A stretch of DNA of 51,323 bases from a virus. The stretch covers positions 1 to 51,323 of the IMG/VR virus record IMGVR_UViG_3300022542_000213; one strand, given 5' to 3'. The notes under the pieces are model-generated. The model saw only the letters and a list, made by a program, of their open reading frames with translations. It was not told where the DNA came from and made no database searches. Position numbers and translations under genes: made by a program. Positions 25,842 through 32,823 of this stretch are shown here, piece after piece. The first letter of the stretch is position 1, and every line of letters begins with the position of its first letter.

Positions 25842-27428
25842 TTATTTTTTGTTTTTATCTGATAATGTTAAACGTTCAATTCTCTCTCTGTAGAAAACTT
25901 CGGTATCTTTAGGTAGTTTCAGTATGCTAAAGAAAGCATCAATTTTATCCTCTAGTAAATAAATATCACTCATTTTCTTCATTTGGGCGAAAGTTATTTT
26001 ACCATCAGACACTTTGTCTAGTATAGCTTGGTGTAACTTAACCCAATAAAGAATTTTCTTTGCGTTTAGAGTACCAGCATGTAATCTGATCTCTACAGTA
26101 TGTTGCTTATTACTGTTAAACAATGGGTGTAAATTAAAGTGATAATAACGACTACTTACGTACCTATTATTTTTAATTGAATTTAACTTGTTACTGCTTG
26201 TAGCCTTGTACCAATATTTCTCAATATCAGAAGGATCAGAGAAATGGTTAAGGTCGTAAATTCCGAAGGCATTTTTCAATTTTAGACAATATCCATTATT
26301 TTCCCTTCGGCTTTTAGGTTGTGTAGCAAACAAAACATCCTCAAAAGTTAGATAGAAAGCAAACAATGTTGATAACTTCTTTGTACTATCTCCACCTTGA
26401 AGAAGAACTTTATCTGTAGATTTTGGTTTATATTGTTTAGTAAAGTCTCCGTTATCATCTGCTCCAACATATCCATTTATTCTACATACAGAATCTTTAT
26501 GCTCTATAATTATATGATTAAATATCTTTAGACGAGAAGTTTTTTGTTGTATTAGAGTTACAAGTCTATCAATACCATTATAATCATTAACATAATTGTT
26601 ATACAGAGATGTTGGTATAACAATAGGTGTTATATCAGACTTTTTAATATGGGCAATTATCTTTGCCTTCTCTGAAAAGTTGACAACTTTAAGATTCTCT
26701 GGTAAGAAATCTTTACCTCCTAAGTGTACATGTATTCCAGTAGTTTTATTGGTATAGTTACCATATTTTTGTAGTGTTTTACATGTCTCTCTAAGGACAT
26801 CCTCCCCTTTCTTACCTTTAAGTACAGGTGTAACTACCTCTAACCCCTCGTTTCTTTCCATAGAAGAATCTTTACGTCCATCAGGGTGTATAGATCCATC
26901 ACCTGTTAGCCCCATTTCATCAGCTAATTCTTGACTAAGCCCATTGGCTCTACCAACACACTCTATCTCTACACCAAAAGTCCTTTCAGAAGTGATAATC
27001 TTACCTTTGTCTTTACTTTGATACTTTTTAGAAGTAGCATTAAAACTCCTTCTTTGAAAATTACCTTCACCATCACCTCTTAAACAGTTAAGACATATAC
27101 CACTCCTATATTCAGATACATGTTGACTACAATGTGAACATCTAATACAATCATTTCTGTCATAACAATCTTGACAATAATCATCACCATTTCGCATCCT
27201 AGTGGCATTATCCTGATGGTATATATCGCCACAATCATCACAATAAACGTAATTATTCATACACTCACTTTCACACATCATACCCTCTGATGTTCCTTCA
27301 CAGTCATCATATTTTCCACAACCTTCACATTCTTGAAAAGAGGTATTATCAAGACATACTTTACACATGTCTCCTTCTACTGTATCGTACATTACACCCT
27401 CATCTTTTTCACAATTTATACAACTCAT
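25842..27428 (-). CDS. Amidoligase with Cys-rich N-terminal region
   Basis: 528 residues. Residues 1-117 hold about nine Cys pairs (C3xxC6, C22xxC25, C34xxC37, C63xxC66, C85xxC88, C94xxC97, C112xxC115), a multi-zinc-ribbon module. Then FGVEIE (151-156), GLEVVTP (195-201), GIHVHLGG (231-238) and TVEIRLHAGT mark the Amidoligase_2 family, glutamine-synthetase-like enzymes that form amide bonds. The ribbons may bind a protein or nucleic acid target. It is adjacent to class II and class I amidotransferase-like genes. Confidence 0.85.
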   Translation of the reverse strand: MSCINCEKDEGVMYDTVEGDMCKVCLDNTSFQECEGCGKYDDCEGTSEGMMCESECMNNYVYCDDCGDIYHQDNATRMRNGDDYCQDCYDRNDCIRCSHCSQHVSEYRSGICLNCLRGDGEGNFQRRSFNATSKKYQSKDKGKIITSERTFGVEIECVGRANGLSQELADEMGLTGDGSIHPDGRKDSSMERNEGLEVVTPVLKGKKGEDVLRETCKTLQKYGNYTNKTTGIHVHLGGKDFLPENLKVVNFSEKAKIIAHIKKSDITPIVIPTSLYNNYVNDYNGIDRLVTLIQQKTSRLKIFNHIIIEHKDSVCRINGYVGADDNGDFTKQYKPKSTDKVLLQGGDSTKKLSTLFAFYLTFEDVLFATQPKSRRENNGYCLKLKNAFGIYDLNHFSDPSDIEKYWYKATSSNKLNSIKNNRYVSSRYYHFNLHPLFNSNKQHTVEIRLHAGTLNAKKILYWVKLHQAILDKVSDGKITFAQMKKMSDIYLLEDKIDAFFSILKLPKDTEVFYRERIERLTLSDKNKK

Positions 27429-27430
27429 AT

Positions 27431-28150
27431 TTATTCAAAAAAATTAGCTATTAATTTATAATCCTTTAATTCCTCTGGATGCCATTGAATAGCTAACACA
27501 GGAGAACCCCTAAAACTTTTAATGTTAAATGCTTCCACTACTGAATCGTCTACTCCGACCCCGAATCCTGTAGATCCACATATTTTAAAGTTATCATTTC
27601 TTTTGTTAAACTTCTTGACGCTACCCTTTAGAATAACAGACTGATGGTGTATAGAGTTTACAAACATTCTATTATACTTATCTTTATTGTTATACAATAA
27701 TTCTGATATTATGTTTATACCATGTGTTGTAGCATCTCTTTCTGCTTTCAATTCTTTGGGGGCGTTATGTTTCTTAATATCTTGTCTATATTCAAGACTA
27801 TCGGCATTATTCTCATTCATATATTCCCTAAATAAGAGTTGAAATCCTCTACATATCCCAAAAATAGGTTTCTTAACGTCTGTAAATGCTTTTATAACAT
27901 CTCTCTCAAAATCATCTCTATCTTGGTTACAAATATTAGATGCAATATTATTATATCCATAGAAAGTGGGATCAACATCAATACCTCCAGCTAACATTAA
28001 ACCATCACAAGCTTTAGTTATATCTTCATAATCAGAGTTTGGATAAACCAAAACTGGCATCATTCCAGCCCCGAGTACATAATCAACATATACTCTGTTT
28101 ATGTACATCTGTTTTTTATTAAATGGTATTGGTATTGCTATTATTTTCAT
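27431..28150 (-). CDS. Class I glutamine amidotransferase-like gamma-glutamyl hydrolase (peptidase C26)
   Basis: 239 residues. GICRGFQ (98-104) gives nucleophile Cys100; IQWHPEE supplies His224 and Glu226; SIHHQ and LAGGIDVDP are typical of the PuuD/C26 group. These enzymes cut gamma-glutamyl amide bonds. In amidoligase operons such a partner is thought to trim or recycle the product. It is joined to the amidoligase by a TAAATATG junction. Confidence 0.88.
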   Translation of the reverse strand: MKIIAIPIPFNKKQMYINRVYVDYVLGAGMMPVLVYPNSDYEDITKACDGLMLAGGIDVDPTFYGYNNIASNICNQDRDDFERDVIKAFTDVKKPIFGICRGFQLLFREYMNENNADSLEYRQDIKKHNAPKELKAERDATTHGINIISELLYNNKDKYNRMFVNSIHHQSVILKGSVKKFNKRNDNFKICGSTGFGVGVDDSVVEAFNIKSFRGSPVLAIQWHPEELKDYKLIANFFE

Positions 28151-28153
28151 AAG

Positions 28154-28327
28154 CTAAAATTCTATATCTAAATCATCCTCTAAATCCTCAAAAGGATCTG
28201 TACCATTGACAATATTCATATCAATCATAACCTCGTCAACTTTATCCTGTGCTTCACTAACATCCCCATGTTCGTTAGAAAAGTCATTTAAAAGACTCTC
28301 TAGTTGTTTTAATTTTGATAATTCCAT
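28154..28327 (-). CDS. 57-residue acidic protein
   Basis: A short Glu/Asp-rich protein (MELSKLKQLESLLNDFSNEH start; DPFEDLEDDLDIEF end). It is the first gene of the transcript that carries the C26-like, amidoligase and amidotransferase genes. It could be a carrier, substrate or adaptor peptide for them; its many carboxylates make it a conceivable substrate, but this is only an inference. Confidence 0.6.
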   Translation of the reverse strand: MELSKLKQLESLLNDFSNEHGDVSEAQDKVDEVMIDMNIVNGTDPFEDLEDDLDIEF

Positions 28328-28358
28328 GTTTGTTGTATTACTTTATTAATAATTATAT

Positions 28359-28401
28359 ATTATACTATCTAAAATATATGTCAAGTAAATTCTGTGGATA
28401 A
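28359..28401 (-). promoter_or_regulatory. Leftward promoter with upstream TTATCCACA box
   Basis: On the minus strand: TTATCCACA (28401-28393), eight bases, TTGACA (28384-28379), then an AT-rich -10 (TAATAT or TATAAT near 28357-28364). It drives the amidoligase operon. The box is a perfect DnaA-box match, shared with other leftward promoters. Confidence 0.6.
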
Positions 28402-28436
28402 GTCCAAATTTAATCAGTTACAGGGAATTTATCTAA

Positions 28437-28454
28437 GTTTGTCAAGCGACAAAC
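28437..28454. promoter_or_regulatory. 18-base inverted repeat, operator candidate
   Basis: GTTTGTCAAGCGACAAAC is a perfect 7-bp inverted repeat with a 4-base loop, upstream of the amidoligase operon promoter. It contains a TTGACA on the minus strand, so it may be an operator or a second -35. Confidence 0.4.
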
Positions 28455-28511
28455 TCGTCTATCTTTGTCAACCCTCCAACTTGATCCTCTCTATCTTATT
28501 ATTATTTTAGT

Positions 28512-28856
28512 TTATAAAGTCTCCAAGTAGGTTTCTATTGAACCTCCTTCTTGTAGGTGTGGCATTAAGCCGTTCATTTTCTTTTTCCAACCTTGAATAA
28601 TACATTCTTTACAATTTCCTGTATGAGCGAAGCCTTGTTGAAATTTAAAAGAACATTCTTCTACCCATTTTTCTGTTTTTCCAACTGCTTCCCAAGAGTT
28701 TTTGTCTAGGAGGATTGTTTCTATTGGAGTTGTTAATTCGTGCATTCCATTTCTACTAAGAGTTACATGTTGAGATTTCTCACTGTAATATTCCAATTTA
28801 ATTCCTTTTCTCCACCCCCCCTCTATTGCTTTTTCAATATATTCTTTTGGTTTCAT
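28512..28856 (-). CDS. Conserved phage-type small Cys protein
   Basis: 114 residues. CKECIIQGWKKKMNGLMPHL near the C-terminus resembles a segment common in small phage proteins of unknown role; a Cys upstream (EECSF) may join a metal site. The N-terminal helix IEKAIEGGWRKGIK is basic. It follows the next gene by one base. Function unknown. Confidence 0.5.
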   Translation of the reverse strand: MKPKEYIEKAIEGGWRKGIKLEYYSEKSQHVTLSRNGMHELTTPIETILLDKNSWEAVGKTEKWVEECSFKFQQGFAHTGNCKECIIQGWKKKMNGLMPHLQEGGSIETYLETL

Positions 28857-28857
28857 G

Positions 28858-29133
28858 TTATTTGTTTTTTATTTTGGTTATTAAATCGTATAACGCTGTA
28901 TTGTAGATACTTCTCCATTCATCATTTTTCTTGACAGACCCTAAAAGTTTTCTTGTCATTCCTTCAGCCATCTCAACTATTTCCTCCCTCTCTTTATCTT
29001 TGACTTTTTGGAGGGAGGTTTTAATTTGTTTACGATGACAAGTACACCAAATCCTTTTGCCATTTTCACATTGGCAAACTTTACAACATTCCATCTTCAT
29101 TAGCTCCTCAACTATTTTATCTATTGTGTTCAT
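28858..29133 (-). CDS. Cys-rich N-terminus, helical C-terminus, hypothetical
   Basis: 91 residues. CCKVCQCENGKRIWCTCH gives six cysteines and a His, a likely zinc knuckle, followed by a charged helix (QKVKDKEREEIVEMAEGM). No Shine-Dalgarno sequence. A terminator lies just upstream, so it may have its own promoter or depend on readthrough. Confidence 0.55.
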   Translation of the reverse strand: MNTIDKIVEELMKMECCKVCQCENGKRIWCTCHRKQIKTSLQKVKDKEREEIVEMAEGMTRKLLGSVKKNDEWRSIYNTALYDLITKIKNK

Positions 29134-29165
29134 AGTGTTTTATTATTTATAATTTAGTTATAACA

Positions 29166-29188
29166 AAAGGGGATGTTCAGTCCCCTTT
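29166..29188. terminator. Hairpin terminator
   Basis: AAAGGGGA (29166-29173) pairs with TCCCCTTT (29181-29188) over 8 bp with a 7-base loop. On the minus strand TGTTATAACT follows. It closes the Shine-Dalgarno-led gene cluster. Confidence 0.7.
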
Positions 29189-29198
29189 GATTTATAAT

Positions 29199-29396
29199 TC
29201 AACTTTTTTTCCTCCCTCTTGCTTTTTCAAGACAATAATTACAGAGTCCATGAGAAACAAGTAAAAGTTTGTTTGTGCGAATTTTACACTTTTGCCAGAA
29301 AGGTATATCACAAAGATCTCTAAAACAAGTTCTTTGAAAACCATCAGGCTCTGTGCAACCGAGTAACTTACCACAAAGACACTTTCTAAGTAGCAT
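29199..29396 (-). CDS. Cys-rich small protein (SD-led cluster)
   Basis: 65 residues with CLCGKLLGC, CFRDLC and CNYCLEKARGRKK: seven or eight cysteines, probably zinc-bound, and a basic tail. An AGGAGGG site lies seven bases before the ATG, which overlaps the upstream stop (TAATG). An overlapping frame at 29192-29374 is its shadow. Function unknown. Confidence 0.6.
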   Translation of the reverse strand: MLLRKCLCGKLLGCTEPDGFQRTCFRDLCDIPFWQKCKIRTNKLLLVSHGLCNYCLEKARGRKKS

Positions 29397-29578
29397 TAGT
29401 TTACCCTCCTCTCAGACATTTCTATTTCTCTGAGATAAGTTTTAAAACATTCCACAGCATCTGGGCTTGTTGAGAATTTGATAAGAAAGTTCAAACAAAT
29501 CTTTGCTCCCTCTAAATCTTTCCCAAATAAATCAAAACCCATAACCAAACTTAATCCTTCTTGATAATGAATCTGCAT
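29396..29578 (-). CDS. Small helical protein (SD-led cluster)
   Basis: 60 residues, mostly helical (GAKICLNFLIKF, DAVECFKTYLREIEMSERR). An AAGGAG site lies eight bases before the ATG. It shares the strong ribosome-binding style of its three cluster neighbours. Function unknown. Confidence 0.6.
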   Translation of the reverse strand: MQIHYQEGLSLVMGFDLFGKDLEGAKICLNFLIKFSTSPDAVECFKTYLREIEMSERRVN

Positions 29579-29579
29579 T

Positions 29580-29726
29580 TTATCTACTCCTTTTTCTGAT
29601 AGGCTTTTTCCTTCTCCTTGTTTTAAGGTTAGGACAGCCTTGTTTAGAGCAATACCTCCTTATCTTTTGCATTGATGGTTTTTTACCACGAACACAATAA
29701 TAGAATAAACTCCTTTTAATTTCCAT
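29580..29726 (-). CDS. Very basic small protein (SD-led cluster)
   Basis: 48 residues: MEIKRSLFYYCVRGKKPSMQ then a Lys/Arg-rich tail (RRRKKPIRKRSR) with CSKQGC. The frame opens at 29816, but TGGAGGTG four bases before the ATG at 29726 fixes the start. It probably binds nucleic acid, possibly through a Cys-based metal site. Confidence 0.6.
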   Translation of the reverse strand: MEIKRSLFYYCVRGKKPSMQKIRRYCSKQGCPNLKTRRRKKPIRKRSR

Positions 29727-29901
29727 TAGACACCTCCAAAAAACAGCAGAAACAATAAAAAGGATAGGCTTTTTGAGTTTCTTTTCTTTCACAAAGTTTA
29801 TTACAGTCGTCATCACAGAATTGAATCAATCCCATAATTTGACAACCATATCTTATCTTACATTTAATACAATGTTTGATATGATCTCCTTGCTTTCTCA
29901 T
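29716..29901 (-). CDS. Cys-rich small protein (first gene of SD-led cluster)
   Basis: 61 residues with HCIKCKIRYGC, CDDDCNKLC and FYCFCCF: about ten cysteines, likely two zinc sites. AGGAGGTC four bases before the ATG is a near-perfect Shine-Dalgarno sequence, unlike most of this genome. It overlaps the next gene by 11 bases. A leader of about 360 bases precedes it. Function unknown. Confidence 0.6.
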   Translation of the reverse strand: MRKQGDHIKHCIKCKIRYGCQIMGLIQFCDDDCNKLCERKETQKAYPFYCFCCFLEVSNGN

Positions 29902-30262
29902 TAAGACCTCCTATATAGTTGAATTATTAAAGAACATTCTTGCTTAATATTAAAAACAAGATATAATGGGTTCTAGTACAAGAATTGTTAAAGCAATTAC
30001 TGACTGACTACCAGAGCATCTAGTTACCACAACTGGTTTGCTAGAAGGTGTTTTTGAGTAGAGATAAGTACCTCACGCTGATTGTTATAGTCAACTGACA
30101 TCAATCTTGTTTCTCTTTCCCATCACTCTTGACAAACGGATCATAGACTTTGACCATAGTACCGATGCCCACTATATCTTATTTTCAAATGACTTTTTAC
30201 TAATAAACTTGTCGGAGGGTATTTACATCAAAGTAACGTACCCTCAAACAAATCTACTATAC
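29902..30262 (-). other. Long leader of the SD-led cluster, no gene seen
   Basis: Between the promoter at 30267-30305 and the first ATG. It contains a 7-bp hairpin (30215-30245, GAGGGTA/TACCCTC with an inner TTAC/GTAA) and weaker pairings around 29985-30050 (AATTG/CAATT, AGTT/AACT). No convincing reading frame was found. It may be a regulatory leader. Confidence 0.45.
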
Positions 30263-30266
30263 CCCT

Positions 30267-30305
30267 ATATTAATCTATTGTATTACAGTTGTCAAGTGTT
30301 GATAA
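30267..30305 (-). promoter_or_regulatory. Leftward promoter with TTATCAACA box
   Basis: On the minus strand: TTATCAACA (30305-30297), one base, TTGACA (30295-30290), 17-bp spacer, TAATAT (30272-30267). It drives the SD-led cluster. The box is a one-base variant of the one at other leftward promoters and is closer to the -35. Confidence 0.65.
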
Positions 30306-30325
30306 CCCCCATAACATAGATATAG

Positions 30326-30360
30326 AAAAAGAGCAACCCCCGACCATGATTGCCCCTTTT
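30326..30360 (-). terminator. Intrinsic terminator, leftward
   Basis: On the minus strand AAAAGGGGCAA (30360-30350) pairs with TTGCTCTTTTT (30336-30326) over 11 bp including two G-U pairs, and the 3' arm itself ends in a T run. It separates transcripts just upstream of the 30267 promoter. Confidence 0.65.
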
Positions 30361-30497
30361 CCCAATGGTAAACCTTGAGTTCCCCATTCCTTTAAATTAT
30401 TAGTATGTATATATTATATTATTTATATTTAAAGTCAAGTATATATATAGTCATGGTATAAATAATTTGCGTTGTCTAGTTATTGTATAAAAATCCA

Positions 30498-30512
30498 GTC
30501 TGCGTTCGTTAA
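30498..30512. repeat. 15-base exact repeat, copy 2
   Basis: GTCTGCGTTCGTTAA, identical to 18154-18168. A plus-strand RNA from here would be complementary to the helicase/zinc-domain junction of the leftward mRNA. Confidence 0.6.
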
Positions 30513-30602
30513 TATTTAATAAGTATGTTCTCTTATGACTTTGATTTTAAGATATAGTTTTCTTGTAGGGGTATCAAACTACCTGTTTGTTATTTCCATT
30601 CG

Positions 30603-30653
30603 TTACAGGCGATTCTGTGAAAAACTACCCTTAAAATATGGCTCAACATAGCC
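30603..30653. repeat. Bipartite repeat element, copy B
   Basis: Same length and block spacing as 9522-9572: TTACA, CGATTCTGTGAAAA, 13 variable bases, TATGGCTC, five bases, AGCC. It also lies beyond the 3' end of a leftward operon. Confidence 0.6.
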
Positions 30654-30711
30654 CTTTGTAAATGTCTTATTTTCGTATAGACAACAAAAAAAGATTAGTT
30701 TTTTTCACAAC

Positions 30712-30739
30712 AAAAAAACCACACCGTCCGTTAGTGTAG
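30712..30739 (-). terminator. Intrinsic terminator, leftward
   Basis: On the minus strand CTACAC (30739-30734) pairs with GTGTGG (30724-30719), followed by seven T. A competing CACCGTC/GACGGTG pair (30763-30769 with 30722-30728) could form instead. Confidence 0.7.
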
Positions 30740-30792
30740 CTTTTGTTTGCACTTTGTCTTTTGACGGTGCTTTATTATTCGCTTTTATTTTC

Positions 30793-30906
30793 TTAAATAC
30801 ATCTTTTACATTTAGTACATCTATATCCCCAAACTTCTTTTTTAGGGTTTCCGAAGAGTTCCATTTCTAAATGTTCGCATTTCTTCTTTTTTTCTTTTTT
30901 CTTCAT
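30793..30906 (-). CDS. 37-residue zinc-ribbon micro-protein
   Basis: Starts MKKKEKKKKCEHLEMELFGN and ends YRCTKCKRCI. CEH and CTKCKRC would form one zinc site. It lies six bases after the upstream stop. A basic N-terminus suggests nucleic acid contact. Confidence 0.6.
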   Translation of the reverse strand: MKKKEKKKKCEHLEMELFGNPKKEVWGYRCTKCKRCI

Positions 30907-30911
30907 AAGCA

Positions 30912-31199
30912 TTAGTTTAGATTAGCAAGTTCATACTTGCCACTATTAATCTTCTTTTGTGTTTCCTTTTTGTCTTCTCCTAAAAATATATTTCTATATT
31001 TACCAGTAGTAGTAGAATAATCCCATTTATTTTCATCTAGTATTATTGCTTCGGGGTATCCGTCAAGATCATTTTCAATTATGGCAATTATACTATCATA
31101 ACTTTGAAAGTATGTTGTATCACCAACTTTAATAATAAACTGATTGACTACTTCTTTACCACTAGGGCTAGTCATATTCATAACTTTTACTTTTAACAT
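30912..31199 (-). CDS. Hypothetical early protein
   Basis: 95 residues, mixed alpha/beta (VVNQFIIKVGDTTYFQSYDS, YPEAIILDENKWDYSTTTGK). No family recognised. It is the first gene of the leftward transcript from the promoter at 31258-31301. The start ATG has the usual A/T-rich context. Confidence 0.55.
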   Translation of the reverse strand: MLKVKVMNMTSPSGKEVVNQFIIKVGDTTYFQSYDSIIAIIENDLDGYPEAIILDENKWDYSTTTGKYRNIFLGEDKKETQKKINSGKYELANLN

Positions 31200-31257
31200 A
31201 ATATTTAATTATTTAATTTTCAATGTACGGACTAAACAATCGCTTGCTTATACTCTT

Positions 31258-31301
31258 ATTATAGTATACAATGGTTCTATTTCAATGAATATTGGGGATA
31301 A
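31258..31301 (-). promoter_or_regulatory. Leftward promoter with TTATCCCCA box
   Basis: On the minus strand: TTATCCCCA (31301-31293), seven bases, TTGAAA (31285-31280), 16-bp spacer, TATAAT (31263-31258). It is divergent from the rightward promoter at 31372-31400. Confidence 0.7.
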
Positions 31302-31371
31302 GTTATCAACAGTTATGCTTGACAATATTATTTGACATTGTATTATTTATATGTTGTGGCGATATTTTCTA

Positions 31372-31400
31372 TTGACAAATGATATAGAATTTGCTATACT
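31372..31400 (+). promoter_or_regulatory. Strong rightward promoter
   Basis: TTGACA (31372-31377), 17-bp spacer, extended -10 TGCTATACT (hexamer 31395-31400). It serves the lone rightward gene of this region. No TTATCCMCA box. Confidence 0.8.
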
Positions 31401-31406
31401 TGTCAT

Positions 31407-31557
31407 ATCGTTATTTTTAGCGAGGTTATAGGTTCGCTTCGGTGTTCCAGTAACCTCACTAAAGGTAACATATAAATGGATTATGGTAGTTATCACAGGA
31501 AAAATACTGCACTTTCTACTACAATAGTAGTATTTTTTTTGATTAAATAATAAATAA
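31407..31557 (+). promoter_or_regulatory. Structured leader with attenuator-like hairpin
   Basis: GAGGTTA (31422-31428) pairs with TAACCTC (31451-31457), enclosing a C(UUCG)G-capped hairpin with a plus-strand G-U pair. Near the end CTACTA/TAGTAG (31516-31530) is followed by TATTTTTTTT, an intrinsic terminator just 17 bases before the gene. AATACT (31503-31508) can instead pair with AGTATT. This suggests attenuation. Confidence 0.6.
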
Positions 31558-31836
31558 ATGAAAGTAATAACAACAGTAGAATATTACACAAAATCATCTC
31601 CAACTTGCCAAGAGATAGTTAGAATCTTCCCAGAAGGTACAAGCCCGACAGTTAAGGAGATAGAAGATTTATATATAAAACTATCAAAAACTGAATATAA
31701 GGACAAGGGAAAAAGAGAAAATGGATCTTTAAAATTAAAATCTAATCGTTCAACGAAGAAAAGGAGGGGGAGAAGATTTTACAAGAGATTAAGGAAACTA
31801 GGTTTTTGGGTAGCACCATCTTATCTAAATCTTTAA
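31558..31836 (+). CDS. Lone rightward early gene, basic protein
   Basis: 92 residues. The N-terminal half is mixed (VEYYTKSSPTCQEIVRIFPE); the second half is strongly basic (STKKRRGRRFYKRLRKLGF). It is the only rightward gene in the early region and has its own promoter, structured leader and terminators on both sides. An early regulator or host-takeover protein that binds nucleic acid is inferred. No family recognised. Confidence 0.6.
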   Translation: MKVITTVEYYTKSSPTCQEIVRIFPEGTSPTVKEIEDLYIKLSKTEYKDKGKRENGSLKLKSNRSTKKRRGRRFYKRLRKLGFWVAPSYLNL

Positions 31837-31848
31837 AAGATAAATAGA

Positions 31849-31880
31849 GGGTATTTAATGAATACCTTTTATTTTGTTTT
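31849..31880 (+). terminator. Intrinsic terminator after the lone rightward gene
   Basis: GGTATT (31850-31855) pairs with AATACC (31861-31866), loop of five bases, followed by TTTTATTTTGTTTTTT. Confidence 0.8.
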
Positions 31881-32344
31881 TTAACAAACTCGTAGAAGTT
31901 AAATTATATAGGCGAGTAAAAGAACTATATAAGCAGTAGCAACGGCACAGGGATCGGATAGACTACTGAAAGTATAATAAAATAAGGGTGTGATAAATCA
32001 TGGCGACTTAAAACAGAGAATCGGAGGAAGAAACACTAACCTTTCCTTATAGAAGTATAAGGATATAATAGGGTCTATTTAATATTTATAGTTATACTTA
32101 AAATTAAGTTACTTACTTATATATAATAGTGGTATAGTATTAATAGTACTAGTGTATTATTATGTAAGAAGACAACACTAGGCTAGGGATGGATATACCA
32201 CTTATAAAAGTAAACCTAATACTAGAATTATAAACCATGGTAAAGCTACCAATAACTCTATTATCCTATCTTCTTTCCTCGATCTATTCATATTATTTAA
32301 AACTTTCTGTTAAGTACAACGAGGTACTAACAAGAATAAAGCAT
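31881..32344. other. Non-coding region with nested stems
   Basis: No gene found. AGTGGTATA (32128-32136) pairs with TATACCACT (32194-32202), enclosing CTAGTGT (32149-32155) with ACACTAG (32175-32181). An 8-bp hairpin TCCTTATA/TATAAGGA lies near 32045-32065. It may hold a structured RNA of unknown strand. Confidence 0.4.
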
Positions 32345-32620
32345 TTATTTTAATTCTGTTCCATTAAATTTAAGCCATTTTGGGTTTTTATAAATACTTC
32401 CAATTACTATCATATTAGTAAGATTAAAACAACCACAACGATAATTATTTTCTAATGCTAGAAACCAACAATTAACATCTTTTTCCCAAGTTACAACCAT
32501 TTTAATTAGATGACGAGGGTTTTTAATATTCGGTTCATTGAAAATACATACATCACCCTCACGGATTTCAAACCCCCTACTGTCTTTTTTATTTATTTTA
32601 ACTCCTAATTTCTTCCTCAT
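32345..32620 (-). CDS. YopX-like small phage protein
   Basis: 91 residues: FEIREGDVCIFNE, VVTWEKDVNCWFLAL and MIVIGSIYKNPKWL follow the pattern of YopX-family phage proteins (GD..., V..W, IGNIYENP). The family is common in phages and prophages but its role is unknown. It follows the small membrane protein gene by 10 bases. Confidence 0.65.
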   Translation of the reverse strand: MRKKLGVKINKKDSRGFEIREGDVCIFNEPNIKNPRHLIKMVVTWEKDVNCWFLALENNYRCGCFNLTNMIVIGSIYKNPKWLKFNGTELK

Positions 32621-32630
32621 TATAATATAT

Positions 32631-32753
32631 TTAACTTAATAATATAGTCAATGTTATAATTAGCATAGATATAAATATATATACCATAAACATTAACCAC
32701 TTTTTAAAAGCATTTATCCACTCTTCCTTTGTAAACCATAGAAATTTATCCAT
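32631..32753 (-). CDS. 40-residue membrane protein
   Basis: Starts MDKFLWFTKEEWINAFKKWL and continues with a single hydrophobic segment (FMVYIFISMLIITLTILLS). A small inner-membrane protein, possibly an inhibitor or lysis factor. A TATAAT eight bases before the ATG suggests a near-leaderless start, but no -35 was recognised. Confidence 0.55.
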   Translation of the reverse strand: MDKFLWFTKEEWINAFKKWLMFMVYIFISMLIITLTILLS

Positions 32754-32823
32754 AATAATTAATTATATAGGATTATCCAAACTATTGCCTAAATAACCCT
32801 AATATTTAACTATCTATACTTAA

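Larger units (their letters stand above)
30361..30711. other. Non-coding stretch with repeats and a weak promoter
   Basis: No gene seen. It holds the second copy of the 15-base repeat (30498-30512), the second copy of the bipartite repeat (30603-30653), and on the minus strand TTGACT with an AT-rich -10 near 30410-30435 that may be a promoter. Confidence 0.5.

Noticed and set aside
29192-29374. Alternative 60-codon frame overlapping 29199-29396
   Set aside because: It lacks the strong AGGAGGG site that precedes the other frame and has no Cys pattern.
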